Positions 25,663 to 34,310 are shown, numbered from the stretch's first letter. The stretch: DNA of 64,000 nt from Nitrosomonadales bacterium (GCA_023259055.1 JAHFQZ010000002.1:434001-498000), one strand, 5' to 3'. Notes: generated by a model from the letters alone, not told the origin. Made by a program: numbers and translations.

Positions 25663-27369
25663 ATGTCGCGTCCTGAAAAAATTCGCTTGGGCGATTTGCT
25701 GGTTCGGGAGAAGATCATAACGCATGATCAACTTGATTTTGCGCTTGAGCAGCAAAAGAGCAACGGACGCAAGTTGGGGCGCGTACTGGTGGAAAATGGC
25801 TTCGTCACGGAAGAGCATATTTCCGAGGCGCTCGCGATGCAGTTCAGCATCCCCTACGTTAACCTTGATAACTACAATATCAACCTCGAGCTGGTAAGGC
25901 TGCTGCCGGAAAGCCAGGCGCGGCGTTTCCGTGCCGTCGTGCTTGAAGAGCACAATGGCAAGCTGTTGGTAGGCATGTCAGACCCGACGGATTTTGTCGC
26001 AATGGACGAAATTACACGACTCGTCAAACGCGCTATTGATGTGGCGGTGGTTACCGAAGGACAACTCCTGCAAAATATCGACCGCGGTTATCTTCGTACC
26101 GAGGAAATCACCGGTATGGCACGCGGGGGGGGCAAAAGCACGGGGGATGACACCAATGCCAATTTTGCAACTTTGGTCGATAGCTTTGGAATCGAAGACG
26201 CATCTGTAGCCAATCTGTTGAAGAGCATGTTTGATGACGCCATGCGGATCCGTGCCTCCGATATCCACATCGAGCCGCAAGAAGGGCGCCTGAAAATACG
26301 CTTCCGCGTTGATGGTGTGTTGCATCTGCAAACCGAAGCAGATAACAAGATTGCACCCGCACTGGTATCGCGTCTCAAACTGATGGCAGGTCTGGATATT
26401 TCCGAAAACCGTTTCCCGCAAACCGGACGGCTGCATGCGCGTGCGGGCGATCAGGCGGTGGATGTGCGCATCTCAACCATGCCCACCCAATACGGTGAAT
26501 CTGCATTGATGCGTTTGCTGCGTCAGGACAGAATTTTGCTTGGCTTGGACAAGCTGGGCATGTCCCCGGAGATGCTGAAACGCTTTCGCGAAATCATTCA
26601 GGGCAGCAAGGGTATGGTGCTGGCCACCGGCCCTGCTGACAGCGGCAAAAGCGCCATGTTGTATTCGTCCCTCGCCGAGATTAACACCGTGGAGCAAAAA
26701 ATAATCACCATCGAGGACCCGGTGGAATACCTTATGCCAGGCATCAATCAGGTGCAGGTGGATGAAAAGATCAAGCTGACTTTTTCGCAGGCGCTGCACT
26801 TTTCGCTGCTGCAAGACCCGGACGTGATCATGATTAGCGAAATGCGCGATGGGGATACTGCGCAAATTGCCTTGCGCGCGGCGATGACCGGGCATCTGGT
26901 GTTTTCTGCCATTTATGCCAACGATGCTGCCAGTGCATTGTTCCGCCTGGTGGAAATGGGCGTGCCGCGCTTCATGGTGGCTTCCTCGGTCCAGGCTGTG
27001 ATTGCGCAGCGATTATTGCGCCGGGTCTGTGAAAGCTGCAGCGAACCTCAAGTTCCCACCCCGCAGGAAGGCGAATGGTTAAAGGCCAAAGGCTTGCCGT
27101 CCGGGCAGTGGGAAGGTTTGTTGCGCGGACGCGGTTGCACGCAATGCAACGGCACCGGATACCATGGCCGCCTGGGTGTGTATGAAATGCTGGAAATGGG
27201 GAACGAAATGACCGAAGCGGCCGCGCACGACGATGCCACGCATTTTATGCAGGCGGCACGCCAGCAGATGCGCGGCAAGACCATTGTCGACCACGCGCTG
27301 GAACAAATGAAACATGGGCACACTACAATAGCCGAGGTGATGCGCATCAGTATTCAGACAGATTATTAA
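25663..27369 (+). CDS. MshE-like GspE/PulE ATPase, degenerate tandem paralogue
   Basis: A 568-residue homologue of the adjacent MshE. The N-terminal MshEN region retains both RLGDLLV and KLGRVLV motifs that bind c-di-GMP in this family. The ATPase core has drifted: Walker A is GPADSGKS (323-330) in place of GPTGSGKT, three Arg before the Walker B are lost (SQALHFSLLQDPD), the Gly of the Walker B block is Ser (MISEMRD), and the His box is gone (SAIYANDA, Tyr418 for His417 of the paralogue). The Zn-binding cysteines (CESC, CTQC) remain. It may bind nucleotide and c-di-GMP without efficient hydrolysis. A run of eight G lies at 26125-26132. Strong Shine-Dalgarno GGGGGAG. Confidence 0.88.
   Translation: MSRPEKIRLGDLLVREKIITHDQLDFALEQQKSNGRKLGRVLVENGFVTEEHISEALAMQFSIPYVNLDNYNINLELVRLLPESQARRFRAVVLEEHNGKLLVGMSDPTDFVAMDEITRLVKRAIDVAVVTEGQLLQNIDRGYLRTEEITGMARGGGKSTGDDTNANFATLVDSFGIEDASVANLLKSMFDDAMRIRASDIHIEPQEGRLKIRFRVDGVLHLQTEADNKIAPALVSRLKLMAGLDISENRFPQTGRLHARAGDQAVDVRISTMPTQYGESALMRLLRQDRILLGLDKLGMSPEMLKRFREIIQGSKGMVLATGPADSGKSAMLYSSLAEINTVEQKIITIEDPVEYLMPGINQVQVDEKIKLTFSQALHFSLLQDPDVIMISEMRDGDTAQIALRAAMTGHLVFSAIYANDAASALFRLVEMGVPRFMVASSVQAVIAQRLLRRVCESCSEPQVPTPQEGEWLKAKGLPSGQWEGLLRGRGCTQCNGTGYHGRLGVYEMLEMGNEMTEAAAHDDATHFMQAARQQMRGKTIVDHALEQMKHGHTTIAEVMRISIQTDY
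26125..26132 (+). repeat. G8 homopolymer inside the degenerate mshE paralogue
   Basis: Eight consecutive G encode part of ARGGGKS in the linker between the c-di-GMP-binding region and the ATPase core. The functional paralogue has no such run at the equivalent place. Slippage by one base would truncate the protein after about 155 residues, leaving only the MshEN part. Confidence 0.6.
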
Positions 27370-27632
27370 CTTACATTCAGTTTTACTTGTTGCGGTATAT
27401 TACCTTGATCACATCCAGGCCGCCCTGATGAACACTGTCCACGCGCAGACAGCCGGGGTGGTCGTTAGAAAAGGGTTTGCGCCGTAACCCGAAAACCCCA
27501 ATCTACTTGACGTTCATCTGGACTCATTTGCCATTGGACAAGCTTAATAAGCCCTTGTCAGTATCGTAAAAAACGGCTAACTTCCAACTCTACGAAAGTT
27601 GCGTCTCGAAAAAATCAATTCAGGGGAGAATC
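27370..27632 (+). promoter_or_regulatory. Intergenic leader of mshE with duplicated promoter
   Basis: No gene seen. The stretch 27553-27583 repeats the leader at 25581-25611 almost exactly and holds TTGTCA (27555-27560), a 17-nt spacer and TAACTT (27578-27583). The remainder has no clear match to the first copy. Confidence 0.5.
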
Positions 27633-29336
27633 ATGGCGCGTCCGGAGAAAGTTCGCTTGGGCGAATTGCTTATACAGCAGAAACTTATTTCGCAGGACCA
27701 ACTCAAGTTCGCGCTTGACCAGCAGAAGCGCAACGGGCGCAAATTGGGGCGTGTGCTGGTAGATAATGCTTTCGTCACCGAAGAGCATATTTCCGAAGCT
27801 CTTGCCAAACAACTCCATGTTCCCTTTATCAATCTCAAGCACTACAACATCAATATTGAGCAGATTCGCCGGCTGTCGGAGAGCCAGGCGCGGCGGTTCC
27901 GTGCAATCGTACTGGAAGAGCGCAACGAAATGCTATTGGTTGGCATGGCCGATCCAACCGATTTGTCTGCATTCGATGAAATCTCCCGTATTTTAAAACG
28001 CGACATTGATGTGGCAGTGGTCACCGAAGGCCAGTTGCTGGAAAGTATAGATCGCGGATACCGGCGCACCGAAGAGATCACCGGCTTGGCGCGCGAGCTC
28101 AGCGAAGACATTGGCGACTCCTATGTGGACTTCGGTGCGATGAGCGCTTCCGTTGGCATGGAAGAAGCACCGGTGGTCAAATTGCTGCAGACCCTTTTCG
28201 ACGACGCCACGCAGATCCGCGCCTCCGACATCCATATCGAGCCGCAGGAAAACCGTTTGCAGGTTCGTTTCCGGATAGATGGGTTGCTGCATTTACAAAC
28301 TGAAGCAGATAGCAAAATCGCACCCGCGCTGGTGTTGCGCCTCAAACTGATGTCCGGCCTGGATATTTCCGAAAAACGGCTGCCGCAAGACGGTCGTTTC
28401 AATGTGCGGGTGCGCGACCAGGGCGTGGACGTGCGTATCGCCACTTGCCCCACGCAAAACGGCGAAACGGTGGTGATGCGTTTGCTGCGCCAGGACGGAG
28501 GAATGACGACTCTGGACAAGCTGGGTATGAAACCCGATATGCTGAAACGCTTTCGTGAAATCATCCGGCGCAGCAATGGCATGGTGCTGGTCACCGGGCC
28601 TACCGGCAGCGGCAAGACCACCACCCTGTATGCCGCACTGGCCGAGATCAACACCCTCGAACAAAAAATCATCACCGTTGAAGACCCTATCGAATACCGC
28701 ATGGCCGGCATCAACCAGGTGCAGGTAAACGAAAAGATCGACCTGACATTTTCGCGCGTGCTGCGCTCTGCCTTGCGCCAGGATCCGGACGTGATTCTTA
28801 TCGGCGAAATGCGCGATGCGGAAACTGCGCAAATCGGGTTGCGTGCGGCGATGACCGGGCATCTGGTGTTTTCCACGTTGCACACCCGCGATGCGGCAGG
28901 CACTCTGTTCCGCTTGGTGGACATGGGCACGCCGCGCTTCATGGTGGCTTCTTCGGTGCAAGCGGTGGTCGCACAGCGATTGTTGCGGCGTGTCTGCGAC
29001 AGCTGCGGCGAACCGCATATCCCCACGCCGCAAGAAAGCGAATGGTTGAAGACCGAAAAGGTGCCGCCCGAGCAGTGGAGCGGTTTGATGCACGGGCGCG
29101 GTTGCTCGCATTGCAACGGTACCGGCTATCGCGGTCGTATGGGCGTGTATGAAATGCTGGAAATGGGACGTGAAATGGCCGAAGCTGCCTCACACGATAG
29201 CGTCAATCACTTCATGGAAATTGCACGCCAACATCTGAGCGGCAAGACCATTCTCGACCATGCGATTGAGCAAATGAAGGAAGGCCATACCACCGTGGGC
29301 GAAGTGATGCGTATCAGCAATCAGGTAGAGGATTAA
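27633..29336 (+). CDS. mshE: MSHA pilus extension ATPase MshE
   Basis: A 567-residue GspE/PilB-type ATPase that powers pilus assembly at the inner membrane. Two MshEN motifs (RLGELLI, KLGRVLV) at the N-terminus predict c-di-GMP binding. Walker A is GPTGSGKT (322-329), the Asp box is TVEDPIEY, Walker B is DPDVILIGEMRD, the His box is STLHTRDA (His417), and a four-cysteine Zn site is CDSC with CSHC. All catalytic motifs are intact, in contrast to the paralogue just upstream. GGGGAG lies 6 nt before the ATG. Confidence 0.95.
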   Translation: MARPEKVRLGELLIQQKLISQDQLKFALDQQKRNGRKLGRVLVDNAFVTEEHISEALAKQLHVPFINLKHYNINIEQIRRLSESQARRFRAIVLEERNEMLLVGMADPTDLSAFDEISRILKRDIDVAVVTEGQLLESIDRGYRRTEEITGLARELSEDIGDSYVDFGAMSASVGMEEAPVVKLLQTLFDDATQIRASDIHIEPQENRLQVRFRIDGLLHLQTEADSKIAPALVLRLKLMSGLDISEKRLPQDGRFNVRVRDQGVDVRIATCPTQNGETVVMRLLRQDGGMTTLDKLGMKPDMLKRFREIIRRSNGMVLVTGPTGSGKTTTLYAALAEINTLEQKIITVEDPIEYRMAGINQVQVNEKIDLTFSRVLRSALRQDPDVILIGEMRDAETAQIGLRAAMTGHLVFSTLHTRDAAGTLFRLVDMGTPRFMVASSVQAVVAQRLLRRVCDSCGEPHIPTPQESEWLKTEKVPPEQWSGLMHGRGCSHCNGTGYRGRMGVYEMLEMGREMAEAASHDSVNHFMEIARQHLSGKTILDHAIEQMKEGHTTVGEVMRISNQVED

Positions 29337-29503
29337 TGGGGATCTCTCAAAATCCACATTTCATCTTGTACGGGCGATTCATGAATCGCCCCTACTGCGT
29401 TGCAAAAATATTTCTTGCTTGCATATACCCCATATGCGGCGCGGCGAAATTTTCTCCGCGCCTTGCATTTTGGCGAAATCTGAATTTTTAGAGGCTCCCA
29501 AAA
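29337..29503. mobile_element. MITE-like element between mshE and mshG, with nested palindrome
   Basis: Imperfect terminal inverted repeats of about 27 nt bracket the gap, and the core is shared with 40451-40599 (for example AATATTTCTTGCTTGCATAT, then GCGGCGCGGCGAAA and CGCGCCTTGCATTT). This copy also contains a perfect 20-nt palindrome GGGCGATTCATGAATCGCCC at 29372-29391, flanked by GTAC and CTAC, absent from the other copy. No open reading frame. It probably moved non-autonomously and now separates two operon genes. Confidence 0.68.
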
Positions 29504-30739
29504 ATGGCTGTCTTTTCCTACAAGGGGCGCAACGGGCGCAATGAGCTGGTGGAAGGGACGCTGGACGGCGTTGATAGCGGCGCCATTGCCGATCAGTTGA
29601 TGAATACCGGCATCACACCCATCGACATTAAACCGTTCCGTGGCATATCGGGCGGTACGGCGAGCAAACCGGACTGGTTCAAACGGCTGTTCACCGAAAA
29701 ACCTGTCACTCCAATGGATGTGCTGTTGTTCAGCCGCCAGATGTACACCCTGCTCAAAGCCGGCGTCCCCATCATGCGCGCGCTGGCCGGTTTGCAGGAA
29801 TCCACACAGAGCCCGGCCTTCTCGCTGACGCTTCATGACTTGCGCGAGAGCCTGGATAGCGGTCGCGAACTCAGCTCCGCGATGCGCCGCCACCCCAAGG
29901 TGTTTTCGCCGTTCTATACCAGCATGGTGCAGGTGGGTGAAATGACCGGCATGCTGGATGAAACCTTCATCCGCCTGTATGACCATCTGGAATTCGAGAG
30001 TGACATGCGCGATCGCATCAAGGCTGCGATGCGCTATCCCAGTTTCGTGTTATTGGCGATGGCGATTGCCATCGTCATCATCAACCTGTTCGTGATTCCC
30101 TCCTTTGCCAAAGTGTATGCTGGCTTTCATGCCGAATTGCCGATGGTCACCAAAATGCTGATAGGCTTTTCCGGCTTCATGGTGGCTTACTGGCTGCTGA
30201 TGCTGGCCATGCTGATTGGCGCGGTCATGGGCTTTCGCTTCTACATCAATACCAAAGATGGACGCTACAAATGGGATAAGCTTAAATTCAAATTACCGAT
30301 TGCCGGGGACATTATCCTCAAGGCCACCCTGGCCCGATTTGCGCGCAGCATGGCGCTCTCGTTTAAAAGCGGCATGCCGATCCTGCAAGGGATGAACGTG
30401 GTCGCCATGGTGGTGGACAATGAATTCATGCGCAGCCGCATCGAACAGATGCGCGATGGCGTGGAGCGCGGCGAAAGCATCCTGCGAACTGCGGTCACTG
30501 CCGGTGTGTTCACCCCCGTGGTGCTGCAAATGATCGCTGTGGGTGAAGAAAGCGGCGACATGGACGGGCTGATGTTTGAGATCGCCGGAATGTACGAACG
30601 CGAAGTGGAATATGAAATCAAAACCCTGAGCACGAATATCGAGCCGGTTCTGATCGTGGCTCTCGGTATCATGGTGTTGATCCTCGCCCTCGGGGTGTTC
30701 CTGCCAATGTGGGATATCGGCAAAGCGGCGATGCACTAA
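29504..30739 (+). CDS. mshG: MSHA pilus inner-membrane platform protein MshG
   Basis: A 411-residue GspF/PilC-family protein. Two repeated cytoplasmic T2SSF domains (first with PVTPMDVLLFSRQMYTLL, second with ARFARSMALSFKSGMPI) are separated and followed by three membrane segments (about 170-195, 220-245 and 375-400). It anchors the ATPase and pilin assembly at the inner membrane. Its stop overlaps the ATG of the next gene (TAATG). Confidence 0.94.
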   Translation: MAVFSYKGRNGRNELVEGTLDGVDSGAIADQLMNTGITPIDIKPFRGISGGTASKPDWFKRLFTEKPVTPMDVLLFSRQMYTLLKAGVPIMRALAGLQESTQSPAFSLTLHDLRESLDSGRELSSAMRRHPKVFSPFYTSMVQVGEMTGMLDETFIRLYDHLEFESDMRDRIKAAMRYPSFVLLAMAIAIVIINLFVIPSFAKVYAGFHAELPMVTKMLIGFSGFMVAYWLLMLAMLIGAVMGFRFYINTKDGRYKWDKLKFKLPIAGDIILKATLARFARSMALSFKSGMPILQGMNVVAMVVDNEFMRSRIEQMRDGVERGESILRTAVTAGVFTPVVLQMIAVGEESGDMDGLMFEIAGMYEREVEYEIKTLSTNIEPVLIVALGIMVLILALGVFLPMWDIGKAAMH

Positions 30740-31473
30740 TGAGAATACAAGAGACAGGACTGAGGTTCGAGGTTCGAGGGAAACCCTCTGACCTGCCTTT
30801 GCCTTTACTCAGTCCTGATGGAACTACTGGTGAACCAACTAGCCATCTGACTAGGCTGTCCAACAACGACAGCCAAGTCATTGGTTATAGCCATTCGACT
30901 AGGCGAGCAAACAACGCGCGCCAAGTCGCTGGTTATCAGTCCTCAGTTCTCAGCCCCTTGTCCTCCGGACGCGGTTTCACCCTCATTGAACTGATCGTCG
31001 TTATTACCATCATCGTGATCCTGATGGGGTTGTTCTTGAACCGCGCGCTGTTCTACCAGGAGCTGGCCGAAAAGACCGCGATGGAAGAGGTGGCGGGCGC
31101 GATACAAAGCTCATTGACTATGCAATACATGCAGATTCTGACGCGTGGGAGGACATCCGATGTGGCTGCATTGGTTCAGGATAATCCGATGAACTGGCTG
31201 CAAAAAAAGCCGCGCAACTATGCCGGTGAATTTTACGATCCCACCCCGCTGACCGTGGAATCCGGCAATTGGATATTCGACCTCAGGTCACGTGACCTGA
31301 TTTATGTCGTGCGCAATGCCAATTACTTCAAGCCGGGCAAGGACGGCAAGAAATGGATACGTTTTCACGTTACCGCAAGCTATGAAGACTCGCGCCTGCC
31401 CTCATTGCATAATGCCCCCCCCGCTTTGACTGGCATACTTTTCGAGCCAGCCGAGCCGTATTCGTGGTTTTAA
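30739..31473 (+). CDS. MSHA minor prepilin with abnormally long, repeat-derived leader
   Basis: The prepilin site is GRG|FTLIELIVVITIIVIL. From the ATG at 30739 the region before the cleavage site is about 78 residues, far beyond the usual 5-25, and residues about 33-66 are the translation of two tandem palindromic repeats (30837-30936). A TTG at 30958 would give a normal leader (MSSGRG|FTLIE) but has no Shine-Dalgarno. The mature part (about 165 residues) has a typical hydrophobic alpha1-N then a globular domain. Its place after mshG is that of mshF/mshB; I cannot decide which, so no symbol. Confidence 0.75.
   Translation: MRIQETGLRFEVRGKPSDLPLPLLSPDGTTGEPTSHLTRLSNNDSQVIGYSHSTRRANNARQVAGYQSSVLSPLSSGRGFTLIELIVVITIIVILMGLFLNRALFYQELAEKTAMEEVAGAIQSSLTMQYMQILTRGRTSDVAALVQDNPMNWLQKKPRNYAGEFYDPTPLTVESGNWIFDLRSRDLIYVVRNANYFKPGKDGKKWIRFHVTASYEDSRLPSLHNAPPALTGILFEPAEPYSWF
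30837..30936. repeat. Two tandem 50-nt hairpin repeats inside the prepilin gene
   Basis: Unit 1 is 30837-30888 and unit 2 is 30889-30936. Each has the pattern AGCCA, GACTAGG, variable tip, 7-nt loop, complementary tip, CCAAGTC, TGGTTAT. Unit 1 tip pairs GGCTGTC/GACAGCC; unit 2 tip pairs GGCGAGC/GCGCGCC with one mismatch. The same unit occurs at 22k and 55k. The combined insertion is in frame. Confidence 0.75.
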
Positions 31474-31501
31474 CGTGCATCTCTGTGGAGTGGCTGCGCA
31501 C

Positions 31502-31660
31502 ATCATCCTGAAAACGGCGATTGAGCCCGCAGATTAAACAGATTCACACAGATTTTGAAGCAGTTACCGATAACTGATGACCCACCCGAATGGCTATCCA
31601 GTTCATCTCGATAATTTTTTGTTTAATCATGCGTAATCTGCGGACAGCTTTTTCAGGATG
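31502..31660. repeat. CAGATT-type inverted repeat element between prepilin gene and membrane-protein gene
   Basis: Outer arms CATCCTGAAAA (31504-31514) and TTTTTCAGGATG (31649-31660) enclose inner arms CCCGCAGATTAAACAGATT and GCGTAATCTGCGGACA. The centre is non-coding. It fills most of the 276-nt gap and belongs to the family also found at 22349, 48073, 50060 and 55395. Confidence 0.7.
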
Positions 31661-31749
31661 AAACAACTGATTGGCTGGTTATGCTGAAACCCCTTGTTCA
31701 CAGATGTGCTATGGTGACTATCTGCCCGTTATTTCTGAGGTGATATAAC

Positions 31750-32364
31750 ATGCTGACTGATCCGGTTTATATGTTCTTATGGCGCGGCTTGGCGATTTTC
31801 CTGCTGATCAGCGCGTTGCTGGGTGTGGCACTGGGGCTGCTGCTGATTATCAGACCGCAGTTGCTGAAGCGTATCAATAGCATGGCGAATTGCTGGATTT
31901 CCACGCGCCATATCAGCAGGTTGATGGATCGCAGTATCAGCATCGAACACTGGCTCTACCATCGCCACCGCCCGTTGGGCATATTGATCATCCTCGGGGC
32001 GAGCTACATTCTCGTGTATTTTGGTTTGCTGTTCGACAAGGCCGTCGCCCTGCAGCAACTGACCCGTTATATGCCGGCCGTGCTGCCGGAAATATTGCTG
32101 GGTACTTTTGTGCCCGCCTCGCTGCTCGGGGGCGCGGTCGCGCTGTTTGCCGGTTTTATTATCTGGTTGCGGCCCGGTCTGCTGCGCGGTGTCGAGAAAG
32201 AGGCCAATCTATGGGTAACCTCGCGCAAAGCCACCAAAGTGCTGGATGTGCAGCATGGTGAAGTGGATATTTTCGTCGCACAGCATGCGCGACAGGTTGG
32301 CTGGCTGTTGTTGCTGGGCAGCATTTATCTGTTTTTTGCCATGCTCCGTTCGTTGTTGGCATAA
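31750..32364 (+). CDS. Four-helix membrane protein with internal duplication, inside the msh locus
   Basis: A 204-residue protein with four membrane segments. The halves are related: RPQLLKRINSMANCWISTRH near residue 36 and RPGLLRGVEKEANLWVTSRK near 142, each followed by a short hydrophilic stretch and a membrane segment (LGILIILGASYILVYF, VGWLLLLGSIYLFFAM). GAGGTGA lies 8 nt before the ATG. Not a pilin and not a known Msh protein; the stand-alone repeats on both sides suggest it may be an insertion into the operon. Function unknown. Confidence 0.78.
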   Translation: MLTDPVYMFLWRGLAIFLLISALLGVALGLLLIIRPQLLKRINSMANCWISTRHISRLMDRSISIEHWLYHRHRPLGILIILGASYILVYFGLLFDKAVALQQLTRYMPAVLPEILLGTFVPASLLGGAVALFAGFIIWLRPGLLRGVEKEANLWVTSRKATKVLDVQHGEVDIFVAQHARQVGWLLLLGSIYLFFAMLRSLLA

Positions 32365-32552
32365 TGCGCTGGCCGCATTTGTGATTGCTTTCCTGTCAAA
32401 CTTCGCTTAAAGTGCACTTTGACCTGGGCAAAATCTCGCTGCGGCAATGACTTACAGGCAAATAAAATTCTCAAATCAGTTATAGAGAATGGTGGGGCTG
32501 AGGCCCTTCTGAAGAGGCACAGGACATGCTTCAAAACTTAGGAGAATAAAAC

Positions 32553-33083
32553 ATGAAACAACAATCTGGTTTTACCTTGATCGAATTGATCATGGTGATC
32601 GTAATTCTGGGTATTTTGGCGGCCGTTGCGTTGCCGAAGTTTGCTGACTTGTCAACAGATGCACGCAAGGCATCCGTTGCGGGTGTTTTTGGTGGATTCA
32701 GCTCAGCGTCATCTATCGTACATGCGACCTGGATGGCAAAGGGGTCAGCAGCTGGGACGGCTGTATTGGGCACCACGATTACCTTGGAAACGACGACGGT
32801 TGGTGTGGGTTCAACTGGTTATGCCGCTGATAACGTAGCCCCCACACAAGTTGGCAACGTCCCTACTATGACGGCAACAACCTGTATGAATGTATGGAAC
32901 GCGATATTAGGCTCGGGTGCGCCGGTTGTTGCTGTAGCTTCAGCCGCGGGAGTCGATTATGTTTCATCAGCAGCGTCTCCAGTTTGCACATACACTTATC
33001 AAACCAATGGTGCAGCGGCGAGTCCAGCCCGGTCTTTCACTTATAACGCTACTACCGGCGCAATGGCATTGACTAACCCGTAA
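32553..33083 (+). CDS. mshA: MSHA major pilin MshA
   Basis: A 176-residue type IV pilin. Short leader MKQQSG, cleavage before FTLIELIMVIVILGILAAVA with the conserved Glu at mature position 5, then a globular domain rich in Ala, Thr and Val with two Cys (TTCMNVW and SPVCTYTY) able to form the C-terminal disulfide loop. AGGAG is 8 nt upstream. A strong terminator follows at 33138, as expected for a highly expressed major pilin. Position before mshC and D supports MshA. Confidence 0.9.
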   Translation: MKQQSGFTLIELIMVIVILGILAAVALPKFADLSTDARKASVAGVFGGFSSASSIVHATWMAKGSAAGTAVLGTTITLETTTVGVGSTGYAADNVAPTQVGNVPTMTATTCMNVWNAILGSGAPVVAVASAAGVDYVSSAASPVCTYTYQTNGAAASPARSFTYNATTGAMALTNP

Positions 33084-33137
33084 TAACAGGGGGCACGGTT
33101 TTCTTGTCATTTAGAACGTACCGGTAAACAAAACATG

Positions 33138-33164
33138 GGGAGGCTTCGGCCTCCCTTGTTTTTT
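33138..33164 (+). terminator. Rho-independent terminator after mshA
   Basis: Perfect 7-bp stem GGGAGGC/GCCTCCC closed by the stable TTCG tetraloop and followed by TTGTTTTTT. It would end or attenuate transcription after the major pilin, so that the downstream minor pilin genes are expressed less. Confidence 0.88.
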
Positions 33165-33232
33165 AGTCAGTTGTTTGCGCTTTTTGCTACACTGCGTTTC
33201 GTCTCAATTCCGCTCCTGAAGGGCTATAGGAC

Positions 33233-33733
33233 ATGCGTTTGAGTTCCAGCCAAATCGTAGCAATCAGGCAAAATGCCGGAAAATTTTACGGCGTTGCGCA
33301 AGTGCGGCTATCGGGTGGGCCTGAGGAAAACAAACAAGGCGGTTTCACCCTGATCGAGCTGATCATGACGATGATCATCGTCGGCATCCTGGCAGTAGTT
33401 GTCGCGCCGCGATTTTTTGCTAGGAACGTGTTTCAGGAACGCGGCGCAGCCAACCAGGTGCAAGCCTCGCTGCGTTACGCGCAGAAGGTGGCAATCGCGC
33501 AGCGCCGCAATGTTAGTGTTACCGTTTCTTCGGCTGCTGTTTCGGACTGCGGAACGGCGCTGGTGGGCGGCAACATCAATTGTGTGATCTCAAACAGCGT
33601 GACGGTTGCGCCTGCGCTCCCCTTAACGGTTACGTTCAATGCATTGGGACAGCCAGGTGCGGCTGTTTCGGTAACCGTTGGCACAATTACGATAAATGTT
33701 GAAGCAGAGACCGGCTATGTACACTCGCCATAA
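33233..33733 (+). CDS. mshC: MSHA minor prepilin MshC-like
   Basis: A 166-residue prepilin. The cleavage site is QGG|FTLIELIMTMIIVGILAVVVAP after a leader of about 37 residues, longer than usual; no nearer start with a Shine-Dalgarno was found. The mature part shows a helix with YAQKVAIAQRRNV, typical of GspH/MshC minor pilins, and two Cys. Position after mshA fits MshC. Confidence 0.82.
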   Translation: MRLSSSQIVAIRQNAGKFYGVAQVRLSGGPEENKQGGFTLIELIMTMIIVGILAVVVAPRFFARNVFQERGAANQVQASLRYAQKVAIAQRRNVSVTVSSAAVSDCGTALVGGNINCVISNSVTVAPALPLTVTFNALGQPGAAVSVTVGTITINVEAETGYVHSP

Positions 33734-34310
33734 CCAGCGCGGCATCAGCCTGGTCGAGCTGATCATGTTTATCGTTATCGTCAGCGTCGCGCTGGCGGGG
33801 ATTCTGCTGGTGATGAATGTTACGGCCCGAGGCAGTGCCGACCCGCTGATACGCAAACAGGCATTGGCGATTGCCGAGTCAGTGTTGGAAGAGGTGGAGT
33901 TGATGCCGTTTACTTTTTGCGATCCGGATGACGCGAATGCGACCACTGCGGCTGCGCCTGCAGGTGCATGTGCGGTGGCGGCGAATGAAGAAAGTACCGT
34001 GATCGGCCCGGAAGCGGGCGAAACGCGCTATTCGGCCGTTACCCCTTTTGATAACGTCAGCGACTATAACGGCTTCAGTATGGCTGCCGGCTCACTCCTG
34101 GATATTACCGGTGCTGCAGTCGGCCCGGCTGGCTACACAGTAACGGTAGCTGTGGCAAATAATGGCATGCCTGCTGCGGGTGCGTACCCGCTTATCGCAA
34201 ATACCGAGGCACTGCTCATTACCGTGACGGTGACCGGCCCGGGCAATGTGCCTGTGCCGGTGGTGGTCGAAGGCATCCGCACCCGTTATTCGCCAAGGGC
34301 GGTGCCATGA
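33717..34310 (+). CDS. mshD: MSHA minor prepilin MshD
   Basis: A 197-residue prepilin, leader MYTRHNQRG before ISLVELIMFIVIVSVALAGI. The KQALAIAESVLEEVELMPFTFCDPDD stretch after the N-terminal helix is typical of the MshD/GspI-like group. I use the ATG at 33717, which gives a normal nine-residue leader; an upstream ATG at 33696 would overlap mshC further. Overlaps mshO by 4 bp. Confidence 0.87.
   Translation: MYTRHNQRGISLVELIMFIVIVSVALAGILLVMNVTARGSADPLIRKQALAIAESVLEEVELMPFTFCDPDDANATTAAAPAGACAVAANEESTVIGPEAGETRYSAVTPFDNVSDYNGFSMAAGSLLDITGAAVGPAGYTVTVAVANNGMPAAGAYPLIANTEALLITVTVTGPGNVPVPVVVEGIRTRYSPRAVP

Noticed and set aside
30837..30936. Integron attC-like site, because of the imperfect palindrome
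   Set aside because: The RYYYAAC/GTTRRRY core sites are absent and there is no integrase or cassette array.
32365..32552. Sigma-54 promoter upstream of mshA
   Set aside because: TGGC and TTGC words occur but not at GG-N10-GC spacing, and no convincing sigma-70 pair was found either.
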